A stretch of DNA of 64,000 bases from Panaeolus papilionaceus (lineage: Eukaryota > Basidiomycota > Agaricomycetes > Agaricales), in NCBI GenBank assembly GCA_015501605.1, contig JADNRZ010000013.1, forward strand, positions 682,001-746,000, given 5' to 3'. Positions 34,858 through 48,442 of this stretch are shown here, in pieces. A program made the translations under genes and the position numbers. The notes below the pieces were generated by a model that did not search any database, had not been told where the DNA came from, and was given only the letters and a program-made list of their open reading frames with translations. Every line of letters begins with the position of its first letter. Within the stretch, counting starts at the first letter, position 1.

Positions 34858-37800
34858 ATGAATGCTACTTTACCCGCAATATTACAACAAACGCCGTCGT
34901 CGTCAAAGGACTCGTCGGAGACGTCGAACGCAGTCTGGAGATCATCAATAAAGCATTCAACTCATCATTATCAACATTACCCGACGACCACAACGTCCTC
35001 CTCGTCTTCATCCTCTTACTCTTACCATCATCACCAACCTCAACAGCAGCAGCAGACGTTGACACCGCCGATGACTTCAACGTTACATGCTAGGAATGTT
35101 TATTCGGGGAGCGGGAACGGAGGTCCATCATCATCCTCTTCGGGTTCAACAGGATACTACGACTATTCATCTACTGCTGCTGCTGCTGCTTCATCTTCTT
35201 CGTCTTCATCGACGACAGCGTCAACAGCGACAGCGACGACGTATACAAATGGTTACTCGTCACATCCAGCAGAAGGTTCTGCTCAAAATCAGGCGCATAC
35301 ATCCACCTATTACCAGCACCATCACTCTTCATATTCACATTCTCAGTACCAGCCAACGGCTAATTCATCGTCGATGGCCCTACCACCCATCGCACACTTG
35401 GAACGCCATCTGCATAATCTTCCACCTTGTAAGTGTCTCATTTCCCTTTTATTTCAACGGATCTACGCGTTTTATGACTTTGTAATCTATGTTATGACCT
35501 TGAGCTGACTTGTTGTTTTTTCCTTTTTGTATATCTGTCTTGTGTAAATTCCGTCGATATATGCGCTGTTCTCTACGCGAAAAATCGATTCTTTTATCTT
35601 GTCTTTGAAAAAACAAAATTACAGTGACACCGCCCGATGATGTGCCACCTTCCTCGCAGCAGTCTCATTCTTCTTCGCATCTACCTCCCCCAGCCCCACA
35701 ACAGCATCTATCTCATACACACTCACATCAGCATTACCCCGCAGACATCCATTTGCAGCGGAGAGACATCATTGAGGACGGAGACGACGAGTTGGAGGTT
35801 CAGGTCGAAGTAGAAGGAACGGAGAGTGAAGAGGAGGACGAACAAGAGGACATGGTGCAAGATGAAAGGAACCTGCGGAGCACGAGGAGAGACGAACGCG
35901 AGGTCGATATCGTATCGCAACCACCCCAACACGTTCAAGTCCCTATGTCGATGGAACACGCCATATCCATGGGTCTGGGGATGGGTCTCGGAGAGTCAAC
36001 GGATTCAACAACAGCGATCCCTGTGTCTGCGACAACGACTGTATCGCAGGATTTGTCCATTGATGTTGTGAACCCCCCACCGAGCACAGCGCAGACGAAG
36101 GCGGTTCTGGCAGCAGAGGCACCGTACTTGTCTGTGGACTGGTTGGACTTTACGCGGACCAGGGGAGCGCAATTCATCGCTGAGAAGACGTGCGAGATGA
36201 TTTGTTACCTGTGGTTTGCCGGTCCTTCATCCAAGAAGAGAGACGCCGATGGAAAGCTCGCGATTGAAGACGACAAGTCAAAGGACTCGACCGCTCCGAA
36301 TACACCACCTACTACCACCCGTCCTTCACCTACGACGCTGCAACTGGTCGCTCAGCCTAACTTCGTGTCTTTCATGCAGAAGCTGCTTGAGACGACGCAG
36401 GTTTCGCAGAGTGTGATTGTGTTGAGTTTGCATTATATCTACAGGCTGAAGGAGAGGAATAAGTTCACGCCTGCTCAGCCTGGCAGCGAGTTCAGGATTG
36501 CGGTCGCGGGGTTGATGATGGGAAACAAGTTTTTGGACGAGTGAGTGCTTTCATCCTTTCATTCTTTAAGGACGCGTTTATTTATGCTTTATTAGCAACA
36601 CCTATACGAACAAGACATGGTCTGAGGTTTCAGGAATCGACCTTGAAGAGATTAATCGCATGGAGCGAGAGTTCTTGCTGGGCGTTGACTTCAACCTCTA
36701 CGTTGACAAGCACACCTATGCAAGTTGGCTTAACCTCCTCAAAGGTCTGGTGTTGGCAAAAGAGAAGGACGGACGGGCGTGGAGAGGCAGACGTGCGGCT
36801 GGAGCTGGTGTTAGTCCAATGAAGGATCGTAGACTTGTGGGACATGGAAGGGCGCGAGAGAGGGAGAGGGAGAAGGAGCAGTATCATTATAGATACGAGC
36901 GAGAACGGGAGAGGGAGAGGGAGAGAATCAGGGAAAAGGAGAGGGAGGAGAGGAGGAGGGTTGTTCAGCCTACCGTTAATGGGTCTGCGACGACCACTAC
37001 CACTACTACGACAGCCGCAAATGGGTATAGTTACCCTCAGAATTCGTATCTTTCCAACAACTATACGCCCGCGTCCAACTCGACGACTTCCTATTCGTAT
37101 AGGCATCGCGCGAGATCGAGTAGTCCTACTGCCGGTCGTGGTTCCACTGCTTCTTCCATCGTTTCTTCTATCGTTTCGTCCATGACTTCCTCCAACGCTG
37201 TTCCCCCCTCTACCACAACATCCGCAGCACCTACCCCCGCACCTGTACGACAGGCTCATGCGACACATCACGCACTTCCTCCTATTATCACCAACACCCA
37301 TTCCTCTACTTCGTTCTACCCCGCTGTGAATGCTGCAACGACGACTACCACGACGACGACAGCAGGGACGGGTACAATGTCTGCGTATACCTCTCCTGTT
37401 GTGACATACGCTACGTCGATGAGGCTTGTTCAGCAATATCAGTACCCTGCGCCTAGCCAGCAGTATCAACAGCAGCCTGTGGGGTATTCACAGGTTCCGT
37501 CCAACTCTCATGTTCAGTCGCACTCGCAGCCACCTCATTCACACTCTCAGCCACCCCACGCACACTCCCAAGTTCTTCCACCTCGTCCTGGATCCAAACG
37601 CACAGCTGACCTTGCTTTTTCACCTACGAGTGCAGAGTTTGGAAGTGGTACGGGTGTGAATGGGCATAAGAGAGTGTTGGTTGATGAGGTGTATGCGGAG
37701 AACAATGGATCTGGAATGTCCTACTCTCCGCTAGAGATTGAGAGCCTCAACAGTTTCTCGAGGATGAGTTTGGGGAGTATTGATAGGGAACGCGAGAGGG

Positions 37801-39990
37801 AGCGTGAAAGAGAGAGGGACAGGGAGAGAGAACGCGAGAGGGAGAGGGAGGAGCGCGAGAGGGAGCGCGAAAGGGAGGAGAGAGAACGTGAAAGAGAGCG
37901 CGAGAGGGAGAGGGAGTATCAGGCGCAAGCGGCTGCTCAGGTTCAGGCTGCTAATCAGGCGCTGAGGAGTGTTGCTCCGTCGCCTGTGCAGCAGCATTCA
38001 TCTACCCCACATGCCAATGGAGTCGCCACGATTTCGACGCCCGAGGGGACGAATTTGTATTATGGTCATCGTAAGGCGGGTGTGCCGCAGACGCTTGTGG
38101 CGGGGTATAGTTATTCGGTCGAGGATTCGAGGAGGGTGCCTGTGCCCAAGGTATATTGCATCCTGATATCTATGTGAAGTGTCGCTGATGTATTGTGATT
38201 TGCAGAACCTCTACTTCTACACCCTTGCCTGCTCACCACTCTCCGACGCTGAAGGCCAAGACCCGTCTAAAGCCGACAACGCCAATGCCTCGTCGACGAG
38301 TTATGCGCAACAGCAAGCATTAGAAGGCCAGGGCCAGCTTCGTCCGTTTTCGAGGACGAGGAAGGCGCGGTTGAGGTATCATCAGCCATCGCTTTCGGGT
38401 TCGAGCCACTATGCGTATGCGTGGAGTGATATGAATGGAGGAGCGGCTGGGAGGACGATTTATAGCGTTCCTCAGCAGGGATACCAGGTTTCGCAGCCTG
38501 CTACTCCCGCCGCTACCCAAGCTGCTCAGCACCCATCGACCACGGCGGCGGGTGTGAATGACCCACATGCGGTTTCACACTCTCATTCTCATCATGCTCA
38601 TGTTCATTCGACTCAGCCTGTACACCCCGCTCACTCTGCCCATTCTACTCATCACCACAGTCATTCTCATCACCCCACTCATCAACCACATCATCACGCC
38701 CACCATCATCATGCGCTTAATGCACTCCCTACGATTGTGCAGAGTGCGAGGAATAGCCCTGTTATGGTTGTGCAGAGCGCGAGGACGAGTCCCGCGTTGG
38801 GGATGGGGAGGAGTCCTGTTGTTGGAGGCGTGGGTGTGCCTGTTGCCCCCGTTGTGGGTGGTGTACCTGGTGCTTGGTATGCAAGGAGGGATGAACAGCC
38901 CCAGGCTCAGCATCAGGGGTATGGTGAGCAGTTGACGGAGGCGTTGAGGGATGTTGATGAGGATATGGAGCAGTACGATCCTGAGGAGGAAGGTGATGAC
39001 GATAGTGGGAGTGAGTGCGAGAGTAGTGAGGAGGAGTATGAGCAGCAACAGCCAGCGAGTACGACGACGGCTACGACTCAGCGTGAGCAGCCACACCACG
39101 CCCATGCTTATCATCAGCAACCCCACCAGACGAATGATCCATATGCCGTCCAAGCTGCGCCATTTGCGAATGCGGGACCTCCTGGAGTTGGTGTTCATTT
39201 TTATCCGACGCCACCTCAGCATACCCATTATTCAACGCCTGGAGGTCATCACTATGCGAACGCGTATTCGACGTCTTCACCACCCCCGCATCAGCAGCAG
39301 TATGTGAGCCCATCTACCCAGCATGGATATTCTACTCCGTCTACTCAGCATGGATACTCGACCCCGCCGCCTCAGCACACGTCTCAACATACCTACACCA
39401 GCCCTCCTGCTCATCACACCTCTCAGCATGCTTATTCGACGCCGCCGCATCAGCACCAGCACCAGCATCAATATTCGACGCCACCTTCGAATTCGAGATC
39501 TTATTACTCGACAACGCAGAGACCTGCGTCGTATTATGGCCCTTCTGGGACGTATTCGAGCTATAGCAGTGCTGCTTCGAGTGGTGGTGTTGCAGCGAGT
39601 GGTCGTGCAACTGCGGGAACGACGACGACAACGTCTACCAGACTTGCGCCGGCTCATACGACGCCTGAGTATACGCATAGTGCTGGACCTACGTTGAGTG
39701 CGTCGCCGGGGTATAGTACTTTGCATGGTGCTCCTACTGGTGGTGCGACAACAGCGGCGTCGTATGCGCCTGCACCTGCGACGACTTCGGCCGCGGCGGC
39801 CGCGGCGGCAGCATATCCTACTGCGCCTGGGACGACGTATTCTTCTCCTGTGGTTGCGACGACGTATGCTGCGACGACTGTGCCTTCTACAACTTCGTAT
39901 GCCCCTCCTGCTGCTGCTGTGTATTCCTATTCTGGTACCCCTGGATATGGATACGCTTCGTATTCGAGTCAGCAGGGTGGGAGGCGATAG
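34858..39990 (+). CDS. Giant Pho80/Clg1-type cyclin, about 1,608 aa
   Basis: A cyclin of the Pho85-partner group, predicted to activate a CDK in nutrient or morphogenesis signalling. Exons 34858-35428, 35625-36540, 36596-38150 and 38206-39990 total 4827 nt. The cyclin box lies in exons 2-3: 'FVSFMQKLLETTQVSQSVIV', 'LSLHYIYRLKERNKF', 'FRIAVAGLMMGNKFLDDNTY', 'TNKTWSEVSGIDLEEINRME', 'REFLLGVDFNLYVDKHTYAS'. Everything else is low complexity. The N-terminus is Ser/His/Gln-rich. Two Arg-Glu arrays lie at about 36857-36960 and 37788-37917. The exon-4 tail has a His-rich block (about 38575-38718) and repeated YSTPP-like units (about 39230-39500). The start has a clean upstream leader (TTCATCATG). Yeast Clg1 is similarly Gln/Asn-rich and Pho85-associated. 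Family assignment is firm; the cyclin subgroup is less so. Confidence 0.85.
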
Positions 39991-42031
39991 GCGATAGGTC
40001 GTGGGCCTTTCTCATCTTGTTCTTTCTTTTTTTTCTCATAGAACATAGACAACGACCAGACGATTTGTTCCCCTTCACCCACTTTTTCAATTTTTTTTAC
40101 TGTTTTATCATCGTGACATTGGACGCTTTTTTTTTTTTCACTTCTTATATCTTTATTCTACGGGGTTTTATTGCTTTTTTCCCTTTCGTTCTAGGTTTTG
40201 TTTTTGGGTTGTTTATTGCTCCCTTTTTCATTTGGTCATGATCTTGCTGATGAACTATCACCACCACCACTACCGCTACACCATTGATGATCCAACCGAC
40301 CTTGACCTCTCTTTTTTAATCATGATTATCCTAGTGCATTGACTAGTTTTATTTTACATATTGAATCCTACCTCCTACCCCTTCTATTCCCCCTGCGATA
40401 TCCCAATCCATTATTAACCGCACTCTCGACTCATTCATACGCATTCATGACGACAATTGCATTTGTTTTCTGCATTCTCTTTTTTTCTCTTTCAAGCTTC
40501 TTTATTGTCTCAAAATGCCAGCTATTTGGCTTGCTATATCCACGATGATGCGACGAGTTTTATTTTTTACTTGATCCGTTTTGGTTATCCTTGCATTGCC
40601 CCCCCCTTTCCCTATCTCTCTTGTCCCATAAGTCATTTTTATCCGACATGTCGCATACGCATACCTTTATGATGCATTTCATTTGTGTTTTTTTATTACA
40701 TTCGATTCACTTGTCTCTTTTTCTTTCCGTTGTCATTCAATCTTGCATGCTGCCATTCGACTACATACGCACTACATACGCATAGGCATACCATACCACA
40801 TACAATTCACATTCAATTCACGTTACAGTATATGTTGTTTTTGTCTGCTCTCTTTCAAGTTGTCTTTTTATCCACTCGCAAGTTGCACGTTGCATTACAT
40901 ACATATCATACCATACCATACTTTAGCAATTCATATCATACAACACACACTCACAACCAGATGATACCATACAATTAAATTCATTTTATATGTTCGCCGA
41001 ACTTTAATTATTTTATTTAAAGCTCATGCTTCAGACTGACTATTTTGACTCGGTTTTCTTATCGCGCACCGCACGTTGCGTTTGTAAAAATTATTTTCGG
41101 CTTTTGTTGTTGGCTCCATTATGTACACCGCACCCCGCAACGCCGCAACCAATTCATATTCCATCGCTGTTTTTTTCTTAATAAGTAAAATAGGTAAATA
41201 AGTCATCAAGGAGGTCTGTCTGTGTCATCAGGCCTCAGGCATGTATGTAAGTCCATACCTGATGTAGACTGACTTGAGTCGAGTTATTGTGTCCGTTTTC
41301 GTGCTGTTCTTTCTTCCCTTGCCTTCATCTTATGATCACTGGGGTTCGTTGTTTTATTTACATATCGAATGGACGACTTACTGCTTGCTGACTTATCCCC
41401 AGTGAGCGAGCGGTGTTGTGACAGTGGCCCTGCCCTTGTGTAAATATATTTCCTTTACTTATTTATTTCCTTAAGTGCAGTTGTGAAACCTTGATGCGAT
41501 GCCATTGTTGCTGCCCTGTGGCTGGACGAAGGAAAAAATCATCATTGTTTCTGATTGTAGAGATGGAAGCGGCATGGCCTTGGGAGTTGGAGGCTGATTC
41601 GGAGGAGCGAGATGAGATTAGGTTCAGCGTTCGATGGTTGTGCTACGTTACACATTCTAATTTCTACTTTTATTTTTTACTTCTTCTAGACGCTTATGTG
41701 CCATTCCGGTGGGGACGCTGGGGTTCAGTGCCACAGTGAGTGGACAGATGAGTGGATCTTGGAGAAATTTAAATTGTTTTGGGATGCACTGCTTCGTTAC
41801 TTCGTGCTTGACGATTACATATGTTGTGGTGCGATTGATTCATTCGACGATTGGTCTTCGGTCTGGGTGGTGTACTTACAAATGGCCCAGGGCGGGTAAG
41901 CTTCTGTTTTTCTTATCGCATTGCATCCATACACTGTGTGCTCGGAGACAGGTTGGAGTGTTAGGGTAAGAGGGTTGTAAGAATCTGATTCAGAACATCT
42001 GGGTTTGATATTGCGCTTGGATACGGGATAT

Positions 42032-42050
42032 GGTAGGTAGGTAGGTAGGT
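42032..42050. repeat. (TAGG)n short tandem repeat
   Basis: Four to five tandem TAGG units ending in a diverged TCGGTC copy. A simple repeat with no gene context. Confidence 0.75.
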
Positions 42051-45000
42051 CGGTCATAGGGGGACTTAGAGGGAATGGAAACGGTGATGTGATTTCAACG
42101 AACAATCTACGAGGGTGTACATCCCACCAGGACAGGAGGATATACAGTGCAATTTTGAGCCCCTGTCCCCGTCAGGAATGAAGACAAACAAGAAACGGGG
42201 TTCTAGGGTACATATGGCACCTCGAGTGATTTCGCAGAGTCAGTTGAAAGCTGGGCTCAGGCATTTTCGATTGACGCTCCCGAGAACTGAAGATGCTCGA
42301 ATTGAGAACTTTGGGAACGGAAGCTTGGGTCGAATGTTTGAACGGTGAAGCTCTAACTGATTCAGATCAAACAATGCAGTTGGTGATGAGGGAATACATT
42401 TTGACATTGATTAACTTCATGGATGCATTGCCAGAGCACTTGGCCAGTAACTTGCAGTTGATCATTCGAGGTGGACGGTTTTGGGTGTTATAGACTTGGC
42501 CATCATCTCATTTGATCTTTGGTTACCTTATGCTCTCAGCTTGAAATTGACATGGCAGTGTGGTTGGCTCTGGCGGTACAATGTGGGTGTTGTTGGGTTT
42601 GGGTGTGAAGGCCGCCAAGTTGGAAAGCTCTAGATGATCACATTAGGTGTATGTGCATGTTGCGTTGTGGCTATTGATTCGGTCTCGGCGAAGTGAAAGG
42701 AATTCAGACTCAGACTCCAGAGTTCAATGGTGCTCCATGTGAAGGAGTTCGGTGTTGTGTAGCGTTGAATGTTGAATACTATTATACCCTCGATTGGGTG
42801 AGTCGTGAAAGCGGCAGACATAACTTATTGGACATATGCATTCGGTCTGAGTTGTCTCTTTCACGTTGACTTCTTTGGTTACGATTCACGAGGAGCTCGG
42901 TAAGATCAAAACTGCTATGGTCTATTCCAGTCGAGTTACATACGGCTTGAAGTGGTTAGATGAATGCCATTGAAATAACATATATGCGAGACGTCCCCAC
43001 TGCACGATATAGGCATGATATGAAATGCGACGTCAGGCGTTGGAGTCAATTAATTGGGGAACGACAAGCGAATGGAGGAGATGAGGTTAAAAAAGAGCAG
43101 GCAACGGCAGGTCATGCCGCAAGACTAAGTCATTAGAGGAGAGTCGGAAAAGGACCGGTCTCAACCACGAGACGAGGTGCGTATGTAAGGAATTACAGGT
43201 AAACATGGCTGCATGTTCAGATTTAAGCGAAGGGACTATCTCGGTCGATCTCAGGGGAGCTCTCGAGTGAATTGAATAAGGGTGGGGTATGACACATTGT
43301 CTTGTTTCCGACGAAAGAACATGATATCGCGACGTTCGAGGGGGCTTTGACTTACTTCGTTGAGAGTTTGCTCCCAGCATCTCTTTCGAAATCGAAATAT
43401 TATTCAGCCGAGCAGCCACAATCAGCTCAAAACGATAAGAACTTTTTGTTCTTACTTGTAAGGAAGTTCGAGCTTCCAATAAGGGAAGCCGATGTGGGAA
43501 GGAATAAACCCTAGGAACAGAACAACGTTCAGTACAAGGTTGACGCAAACGTGCTGGATACTACATGTCCTACTTCACATGCATTGGTTAACTGAGCAAC
43601 GCTCGGATAGGGCCGTAGTGCTAGTTTGACAGTACTAGGGAGCGAGCTTCGAGAGAGCTTGGTTGATTCGGTGGCTGCATGGAATTCAATTCCAGCATTC
43701 TACCGCTTCCCTCGAACAACCCTAGCAGTCATTTTCTACACAGCCCGAAATGACAGTCTAATTTCATTCGATAGGAAATCTGATGACAGCGCAGTGGTAT
43801 CCCATTCCCCTGATCGATTTCACCGGGACACACGTGCCATATGCTCCTAAGCAACGGAGAGTGTATACATGTATTATGCTCGGGAGGATGTTTTAACCAT
43901 TCGAAAAATATGAGTGATCGCACATGAACAGGCGGAATAAATATAGCGAGTGTCCCCAAGGCCGCATTGCAGGAGGCAACTGCACAGCAAATATCCCCAC
44001 GTTCTCTTTGACAAGCACAAATGATTCGATCGCCGGGGACAAGCTCACTAGATCGATGAAGACAAGATTATCTAGTCTTCTTCTTTATTCTGAATTGATC
44101 AAACAAGGTGGTGGGCCGTATGAAAGACTATCCTAATGTGGTCGACATCTCTTATCGAATGAATTTGTATCTCCCCGGCCTCGGCCTCTCCCGATGTCTG
44201 TATGGCAGGCCGCTCTATTAGTGTAGCCAGACGTTTAAATTCAGCCTGTTTACGTCGAAGCAACGGTGAGTGGTATCATGTTTAAGCACCCAATTATAGT
44301 AGAAGAACGACACCCTTGTCACTTGCTGGCAGCATTGAGCATCCTCTCGCTCACCTAGCTCCCGCATGCATATGAATGGCAGGGACTATTCGCGTAGTCA
44401 GAAAAACTTTCCTGTTGAGGTCGTGAACGAATCATTCGAACAGTCCCTACGTTGAGGAAGACAATCGAACACTGGCTCCGTTTCAGTAGCTTCGCGTGAG
44501 TTCTTTGTCATACACCCCTACATCGTCTACGCCCACGATGCTGTGATATTCTTGATTGAAAAGACATCTGTATGCATGGATTGATAGATGAATGTAGCAA
44601 TCCATTGCGAGGGGTCTTATCGTAAAAGAAGGCTTCGTAAACATATGCCTGCAATATTACATCACACCTTCGCATTCGATGGGCCTTCGAGGCGCCTCCT
44701 CCGAGTCCGAGCAGTACTTTGCGACCGATCATTGAAGTCAGGGTTTCGACTGCTGTTCTCGCATGAGGCCGCATTAACTTACAAAACTTCATTTTCTGAC
44801 TGCGACAAACCGGAGATTGTTCATACAATGCCCTTTCTATCAGAATTTAGCCATGATTGATAGTTTCAGTAATGAGTGGTGAAGGAATGATTGAGGCGTC
44901 GCGGGGTTGCTCATACTGTACATGCAACGTATACACGGGCGCTGAAACCTCCTGACATGCAGTAGCCAACTGTATACATAATCAGGTCACTCCACTAAGA

Positions 45001-47123
45001 CTTGAACGGAACACTGTTTGGGTCACAGGACGGAGAGATCCCAGATTGCGGCAACAAGCCTTCTGTATGTAATCGATCTGATAGGGCCACACCGATGATC
45101 TGTGTTTTCAATGTAAAGGCAACCTGACACGCTCATCCAAGTACATAAAAAGACCTTTTGTACATTATCACCTAATTAGGCTCTCCGAGCAAGACCGCAC
45201 TACAGAGAAGGAGACAGTGCCCAGATCAAAAAAGGTTCAAAGGTGTATCACCTAATTGTAAGTGGCAGAACAACGCGATCTTCTCGCACTTACTCTACGT
45301 TAGAGGCCCCATTCATATTCCGTATTCTAGTAAAGACGACAGTCGGGATATCTTATTTGTACCCGTTTACTGCAGGCATTTAGACGGCGTGGTAGTCAAA
45401 TTATGATTTCGAATCAGCACGGGGAACCGTGTTGTCACAGGATGACGCCCAAGCTACGACCCCACCGCATGTAATAAAAATCTTGGAGGCTTAGCGTCCG
45501 GCTTGTCGGTGAAGGTTGTATAGCGTTAGTTATGACACCATTTTCTCGAAGCTCTATTCTAGATTCAACACATTCATATGGAAGGGGACTTGTTATCGTT
45601 GGGCGTTCGGACACACACACCGTTATCTATATCACATCTACCATCAGCTTGAGGGTGCTATCTCATAAGCAGTACCTACTACTCCCGAGGCTAAATTAGA
45701 CCTCGAAGCGCCAGTTGCATGGCTGAATGATGCTCAGGCCATCATCTATAACGAATTCCAATCCACAGGTACCGCACTCACACTCACATGCTTCATTTCA
45801 AGTCATCTGAATACATGTTTTCGACTGGTAAACAACGGCAACTCCCAGATGACGGACAATGGCTCCGATAACGTCATTTGTAGGGTAAGGTCAGATATGA
45901 CATGTCAATAATATTTGCTGCAGACCTTCCACGTCCAATTCATGTCGCATCGCTCTAATTATCGGCCTGTGACAAAGCGGTGTTTCTACAATAAGCCATG
46001 ATCACTCGCCCAAAAGAAGCCTGGGATCATTATACCCACGTCGATGGGTATTCCAAGAAGATGGTGCAAACCCTTGCTCTTGTTTGCTGGGTAATGCACC
46101 AATCTGATGCAGAGCCGAATCAAAATAGGTGCGTCGGAGAACGGATTGTCTGTCCGGATACCGCTGATCCGAGGTTATGGGTAGGCTCCGTTAGTGTATG
46201 CACTCCTGTTATCTGCATACATGATGTGGGTAAACATGTAGACAATCTCATCACGGAAATGGCGGGGCTGTAGGACTCATGAGGATGATCGGGTGACTCC
46301 GACTAGGGTTTTCTCGCAGCCAGTGATTCGTCACGAAAGGGACGCACGAAAGACTTGAAACGGGATATCGAACGATGCCCTGTTCTACGACTAAACTTGA
46401 GCCGTAAATTTTCTCGGGAGTGGGGGCTGTAATAATCGTCCTGACGGAGACAGGTCCCCCAAACTCTGACTCGATTACAGACGCAGTAAGTAGATAAGCA
46501 AGGAACGGATACAGAAATCGACCACTCTACTGGTTAAGATGTCATATATCAAGGGGAGGACGAAGACAAATAGGTGCTCATGTCATTTACCGTATTTTAC
46601 AGCGGCGTAAATCATTTCCGAGCAATCTGTGAGTTCTCGACCTTGGGAGCTTCCTATTCAACACAACAAAGGCCGCCGCTGACTCTGGAACGAAAACGAA
46701 CGAAATTAGCGGGATATTAAATCCATAGAAACTTTGTATAGCTAGTCCGTCTGAACGAATGCCTGAAAAAGCCCAGTTGACACATCCAGAGGAGGCAGCT
46801 AACGAGAATCGATGACGGCACGTGTACTAACTGAGGCAACTCAAAGCCCAGGCGGCGGATACCGAGGTACATGTCATGCATTATGATATTTAACCGCATT
46901 GTGGGGTGAAGGAGGGCGGTTCAAACTCAGCTGTGAAAATGAAATGACTGGGTTCAGAAACTTTCGGGTGATGTCCGGAAAGCTGGGAATCGAACGGAGT
47001 TATTGATAATGCAGTTCTTGAGACACTGGTGGAGCTGGAAGAGACCGTGTATCAAATAAACAAACATCAGACAACGTCCTTACTCAGAGTGTTAGCAACT
47101 ACAGCCCAATTTAAGAACAATCA

Positions 47124-47400
47124 ACTAGCAGTTAACATCGGTGTGTAGATCAAACAATCGCATGCCTTGTTCGTTCTAGTGGGTACATGGGGGAAAGACG
47201 GAAAGATGTCATGGTTATATAAATTACCAACCTTTCGAGCGACCTGTTCTATCAGATTGGATATACTAGTATTTCCATTGGAAACCATATGTAACAATTG
47301 ATAAGGCTTTGATTCCAATGCGATACCCCTTTCGAGTGTTACAGAACTGTTCAGAGTAAAGATTAATGATAAAGCCGCTATATCTGTCCATAGTGGGTCA
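47124..47400 (-). CDS. Possible exon pair of an unrecognised gene or relic
   Basis: Minus-strand frame DPLWTDIAALSLIFTLNSSV continues to NLIEQVARK. It meets a GT...CTAG intron of about 57 nt (about 47229-47173) and resumes as NEQGMRLFDLHTDVNC before a stop. The intron length and signals match other genes here, which makes chance less likely, but no start exon is evident and no family is recognised. It may belong with the 48442-47867 frame. Confidence 0.25.
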
Positions 47401-47866
47401 TCGGACCTAGAAACGGAGGTACGGCGGGTATCGAGTGCTGAGCAGTGCAAGATGCATTGAAACGGGGGTAGTTATCCTAGGCGACATTGTTGTGAAGGAA
47501 CTGGCGAAATTTCAAAGAAGCTATGTTCTGCTGGGTATGTGTTCTGATTTTGCGTGTTCATCATTCATCATTCGAGTATTCTTAGGGGTTTAACCTGCAG
47601 ACCAACGGAGTTCCTTTAATTGAATGAGTTAATTGTCTAGTCTGAGTCGAGGTAAGCCTCGAAGAATCCTTCACTTGAAATGCATATGACACGCTTTGAA
47701 AACCCTGTGACGACGTCTCCGATATCAATGATGCAAGACGAGCAAGAGGACAAGTGGCAACGAAGCAGGGACTTTTAGCCTCGCTTTCGAGCTACTTGAT
47801 GTAGTCTGGCAGAAAAAGGCGAAGCCCAGGGCTTTAAGGAGTTCTGGGTAGGCGTTTCGTGGTGAC

Positions 47867-48442
47867 TTAAGCTGAAAGTCCGAGGTTGGCAGCGCGCAAG
47901 AACGTATTAGATTTGAGAGCCTTGAGGAAATCATGCACTCTGGCCGATTGCAAGCCGAAAATGAACAGGCAGATATGTATGAACCGGTTAGATGTCCTTC
48001 TGCCTTTCCAAAGTTCGACACGTAGGGCAGTAATACGAGTAGCTGTACTACAAGATGGGTCATCTGCATCGGAGGTTGGAGTTAGCTGTACTCGATATGG
48101 ATCTTTCTTCGGCTGTGACTGAGACGGTCCCTTCTTATGAGTTCCCATGAAAGAGAAGGATCGACCAAGCTTAGAGGTAGATGTAACAGAGCAATGGCTC
48201 TCCAAATGAGGGCCATGGATTCGTAATGATTCGTCAGAGTAGTAAATAGCGGCAATTAGAACCTCGAAGTTCGATAGCGTTGGATATTCCTGGGTCACGG
48301 GCAGATCCTGTGCCTCTGTGATGCCTGCCGTCTTCGTGGAATCTGGACTGGGAACCCCGTCGGTCAGACAGCGTTTCAGACGTTCAAGAGAAATAATTAA
48401 GCTAGATTTATCCACGGTATCTAGAGCCACCCATGGGCCCAT
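47867..48442 (-). CDS. Hypothetical ORF, 191 aa
   Basis: The longest minus-strand frame in the 40-53 kb region. It begins MGPWVALDTVDKSSLIISLE and has a basic Ser-rich middle (HKKGPSQSQPKKDPYRVQLT). No domain is recognised. One such frame by chance in 13 kb is not extraordinary, so support is weak. A downstream exon at 47400-47124 could continue it. Confidence 0.25.
   Translation of the reverse strand: MGPWVALDTVDKSSLIISLERLKRCLTDGVPSPDSTKTAGITEAQDLPVTQEYPTLSNFEVLIAAIYYSDESLRIHGPHLESHCSVTSTSKLGRSFSFMGTHKKGPSQSQPKKDPYRVQLTPTSDADDPSCSTATRITALRVELWKGRRTSNRFIHICLFIFGLQSARVHDFLKALKSNTFLRAANLGLSA

Noticed and set aside
36630..37469. 279-codon Arg/Ser-rich minus ORF
   Set aside because: Reverse reading of the cyclin's repeat-rich exon 3.
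38575..39228. 217-codon Met/Arg-rich minus ORF
   Set aside because: Shadow of the cyclin exon 4 low-complexity codons.
42115..42493. Two overlapping plus ORFs (RHFRLTLPRTEDARIENFGN and MREYILTLINFMDALPEHLA)
   Set aside because: Different frames, no splice sites that join them and no recognised family.
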